6,607 bases of DNA, taken from the NCBI GenBank assembly GCA_031119515.1, contig JAVHXR010000131.1:1-6607 (forward strand), written 5' to 3'. The notes under the pieces are model-generated. The model did no database searches, was not told where the DNA came from, and saw nothing but the letters and a program-made list of their open reading frames with translations. The DNA comes from Propionicimonas sp. (lineage in GTDB: Bacteria > Actinomycetota > Actinomycetes > Propionibacteriales > Propionibacteriaceae). Shown piece after piece: positions 4,824 through 6,607 of this stretch. How positions within the stretch are numbered: the first letter of the stretch is position 1; the number at the start of each line of letters is the position of its first letter. The position numbers and the translations under genes were made by a program.

Positions 4824-6607
4824 AACCCGCTGACGTGCGCCAGCGTTTCCTCGACTTCTTCGCGTCCCGGGGCCACACCATCGTCCCCTCGGCGCCATTG
4901 GTCTACAACGACCCGACCCTGCTGTTCGTCAACGCCGGCATGGTCCCGTTCAAGCCGTACTTCACCGGCGCCGAGCAGGCGCCGTTCAAGCGCGCCGTGA
5001 GCGTGCAGAAGTGCGTCCGCACCCTCGACATCGAGGAGGTCGGCAAGACCACCCGGCACGGCACGTTCTTCCAGATGCCCGGCAACTTCTCCTTCGGCGA
5101 CTACTTCAAGGAGGGGGCGATCGACTTCGCCTGGCAGCTCGTCACCGGCCAGGTGGCCGACGGCGGCCTCGGGTTCGACCCGGAGAAGGTCTGGGTCACG
5201 GTGTACCTCGACGACGACGAGGCGGTCGAGCTGTGGCGGCGGGTCGGGATCCCCTCGGAGCGGATCCAGCGCCGGGGGCTGAAGGACAACTACTGGCACA
5301 TGGGCATCCCCGGTCCGGGCGGCCCGTGCTCGGAGATCTACATCGACCGCGGCCCCGAGTTCGGCGCGGACGGCGGCCCGGTCGCCGATGAGGACAGGTT
5401 CCTGGAGATCTGGAACCTGGTCTTCCAGACCGAGGTGCTCTCCGCGGTGCGGGCCAAGGACGACTTCGACGTCGCAGGCCCGCTGCCGAGCAAGAACATC
5501 GACACCGGGGCCGGCCTCGAGCGGATCGCCTTCCTGCTGCAGGGCGTGGACAACATGTACGAGATCGACGAGGTCTACCCTGTGCTCGCCAAGGCGGGCG
5601 AGCTCGCCGGCAGGGCCTACGGCGCGGACGCGACCGACGACGTCCGGATGCGGGTCGTCGCCGACCACATCCGCTCGTCCCTGATGCTGATGACCGACGG
5701 CGTGACGCCGGGCAACGAGGCACGCGGCTACGTCCTGCGCCGGCTGCTGCGCCGCTCGATCCGCGCGATGCGGCTGCTCGGGGTGAACGACCCGGTGCTG
5801 CCCGAGCTGCTGCCCGTCAGCCGGGACAAGATGGCGGCCTCCTACCCCGACATCACCGACCAGTGGGCGCGGGTCAGCCAGGTCGCCTACGGCGAGGAGG
5901 AGGCGTTCCGGCGCACGCTCGCCGCCGGCACCCAGATCTTCGACCTGGCCGCGGCGGACGCGAAGTCCTCCGGCGCCACCGTCCTGCCCGGCGACAGCGC
6001 GTTCAAGCTGCACGACACCTACGGCTTCCCGATCGACCTGACCCTCGAGATGGCTGCCGAGCAGGGCCTCGAGGTGGATCGGGACGGCTTCCGGCGCCTG
6101 ATGCAGGAGCAGAAGGACCGCGCCAAGGCGGATGCGAAGGCGAAGAAGGGCGGGGCGCTGGCCACCGAGGCGTACGCGACCCTGCGCGCGGCCGGCGAGG
6201 TGCCGTTCCTCGGCTTCACCGACCTGACGGCGGACGCGACCGTGCGCGGCATCATCGCCGACGGCAGGCTCGTCCCGGTCGCCCAACCCGGTGACGTCGT
6301 CGAGGTCGTCCTCGACCAGACCCCGTTCTATGCCGAGGCCGGCGGCCAGGACGCCGACTCCGGGCTGATCACCGCCTCGGGGCTCAGCCTCGAGGTGCTG
6401 GACGTGCAGCGGCCCGTGCAGGGCCTCGTCGTCCACAAGGTGCGGGTCGACGACGGCGAGCTGGCGACCGGCGCCGGCGTGGTCGCGGCGGTCGACGCCG
6501 CCGCCAGGGCGCGCGCCTGCCAGGCGCACACCGCCACCCACATCGTCAACGCGGCGCTGCGCCAGTTGCTCGGCCCGTCCACCCACCAGGCGGGCTCGTA
6601 CAACAAG
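4820..6607 (+). CDS. alaS: Alanyl-tRNA synthetase (partial, 3' end beyond window)
   Basis: One uninterrupted frame of 596 codons runs from GTG 4820 to the window end, about two thirds of a usual AlaRS near 880-900 residues. It loads alanine on tRNA-Ala in the cytoplasm and hydrolyses mischarged Ser- and Gly-tRNA-Ala. The class II catalytic domain opens with VRQRFLDFFASRGHTIVPSA (6-25) and LLFVNAGMVPFKPYF (34-48). Motif 2 is TRHGTFFQMPGNFSFGDYFK (78-97) and motif 3 NIDTGAGLERIAF (226-238). A tRNA-recognition helical domain follows (about 250-460, with GNEARGYVLRRLLRRSIR). The editing domain begins with FYAEAGGQ and includes the first zinc-binding pair HTATH (His570, His574); the later Cys/His pair and the C-Ala domain lie outside. 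GTG 4820 is chosen because MKPADVRQRFLDFF aligns with the family start, and GTGA overlaps the previous stop by four bases. Confidence 0.98.
   Translation, partial: MKPADVRQRFLDFFASRGHTIVPSAPLVYNDPTLLFVNAGMVPFKPYFTGAEQAPFKRAVSVQKCVRTLDIEEVGKTTRHGTFFQMPGNFSFGDYFKEGAIDFAWQLVTGQVADGGLGFDPEKVWVTVYLDDDEAVELWRRVGIPSERIQRRGLKDNYWHMGIPGPGGPCSEIYIDRGPEFGADGGPVADEDRFLEIWNLVFQTEVLSAVRAKDDFDVAGPLPSKNIDTGAGLERIAFLLQGVDNMYEIDEVYPVLAKAGELAGRAYGADATDDVRMRVVADHIRSSLMLMTDGVTPGNEARGYVLRRLLRRSIRAMRLLGVNDPVLPELLPVSRDKMAASYPDITDQWARVSQVAYGEEEAFRRTLAAGTQIFDLAAADAKSSGATVLPGDSAFKLHDTYGFPIDLTLEMAAEQGLEVDRDGFRRLMQEQKDRAKADAKAKKGGALATEAYATLRAAGEVPFLGFTDLTADATVRGIIADGRLVPVAQPGDVVEVVLDQTPFYAEAGGQDADSGLITASGLSLEVLDVQRPVQGLVVHKVRVDDGELATGAGVVAAVDAAARARACQAHTATHIVNAALRQLLGPSTHQAGSYNK

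Noticed and set aside
4679..6586. Long minus-strand frame of 635 codons opposite alaS
   Set aside because: It is an antisense shadow. The plus-strand frame from 4820 carries every AlaRS motif and runs intact to the window end.
1..6607. Search by eye for tRNA, rRNA, CRISPR arrays, transposase genes and riboswitch leaders, including a T-box before the synthetase genes
   Set aside because: No cloverleaf with CCA-like end, no repeat-spacer pattern, no transposase motif, and intergenic gaps of about 105, 70, 90 and 54 bp are too short for a T-box leader or show no such signature.

Overview
The window is about 70% G+C and is dense with housekeeping genes whose sequences read as actinobacterial. 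The aspartyl-tRNA synthetase resembles the mycobacterial type, there is a DUF948 plus small membrane protein pair directly before alaS, and several candidate promoters show only a TAnnnT -10 box. The order hisS, aspS, rarA, alaS is one I recall from actinobacterial chromosomes. I cannot fix the genus; a Propionibacteriales-like organism is possible but not shown.

Layout, left to right: the last 31 codons of a gene that looks like hisS (1-96, +); a 105 bp gap with a GC hairpin and a candidate promoter; aspS (202-1986, +); a strong hairpin between convergent genes (2011-2049); a PadR-family repressor on the minus strand (2056-2703) with a histidine-, glycine- and phenylalanine-rich N-terminal tail; a short AT-rich divergent intergenic region with nested palindromes (about 2718-2765); rarA/mgsA (2794-4164, +), apparently leaderless; then a tight cluster of a DUF948-type membrane protein (4219-4596), a 75-residue membrane protein (4596-4823) and alaS (4820 to beyond the window end). 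There is no gene-free stretch over 300 bases.

Most of the content is translation (Asp-, Ala- and probably His-tRNA synthetases) plus a replication-fork maintenance ATPase. The least ordinary part is the padR gene, its metal-ligand-like tail and the palindrome cluster it shares with the rarA promoter. That layout suggests autoregulation and possibly control of rarA. I see no mobile element, CRISPR array, tRNA or rRNA, and no clearly new multi-gene system; the findings are regulatory and structural details in a mostly conventional region.
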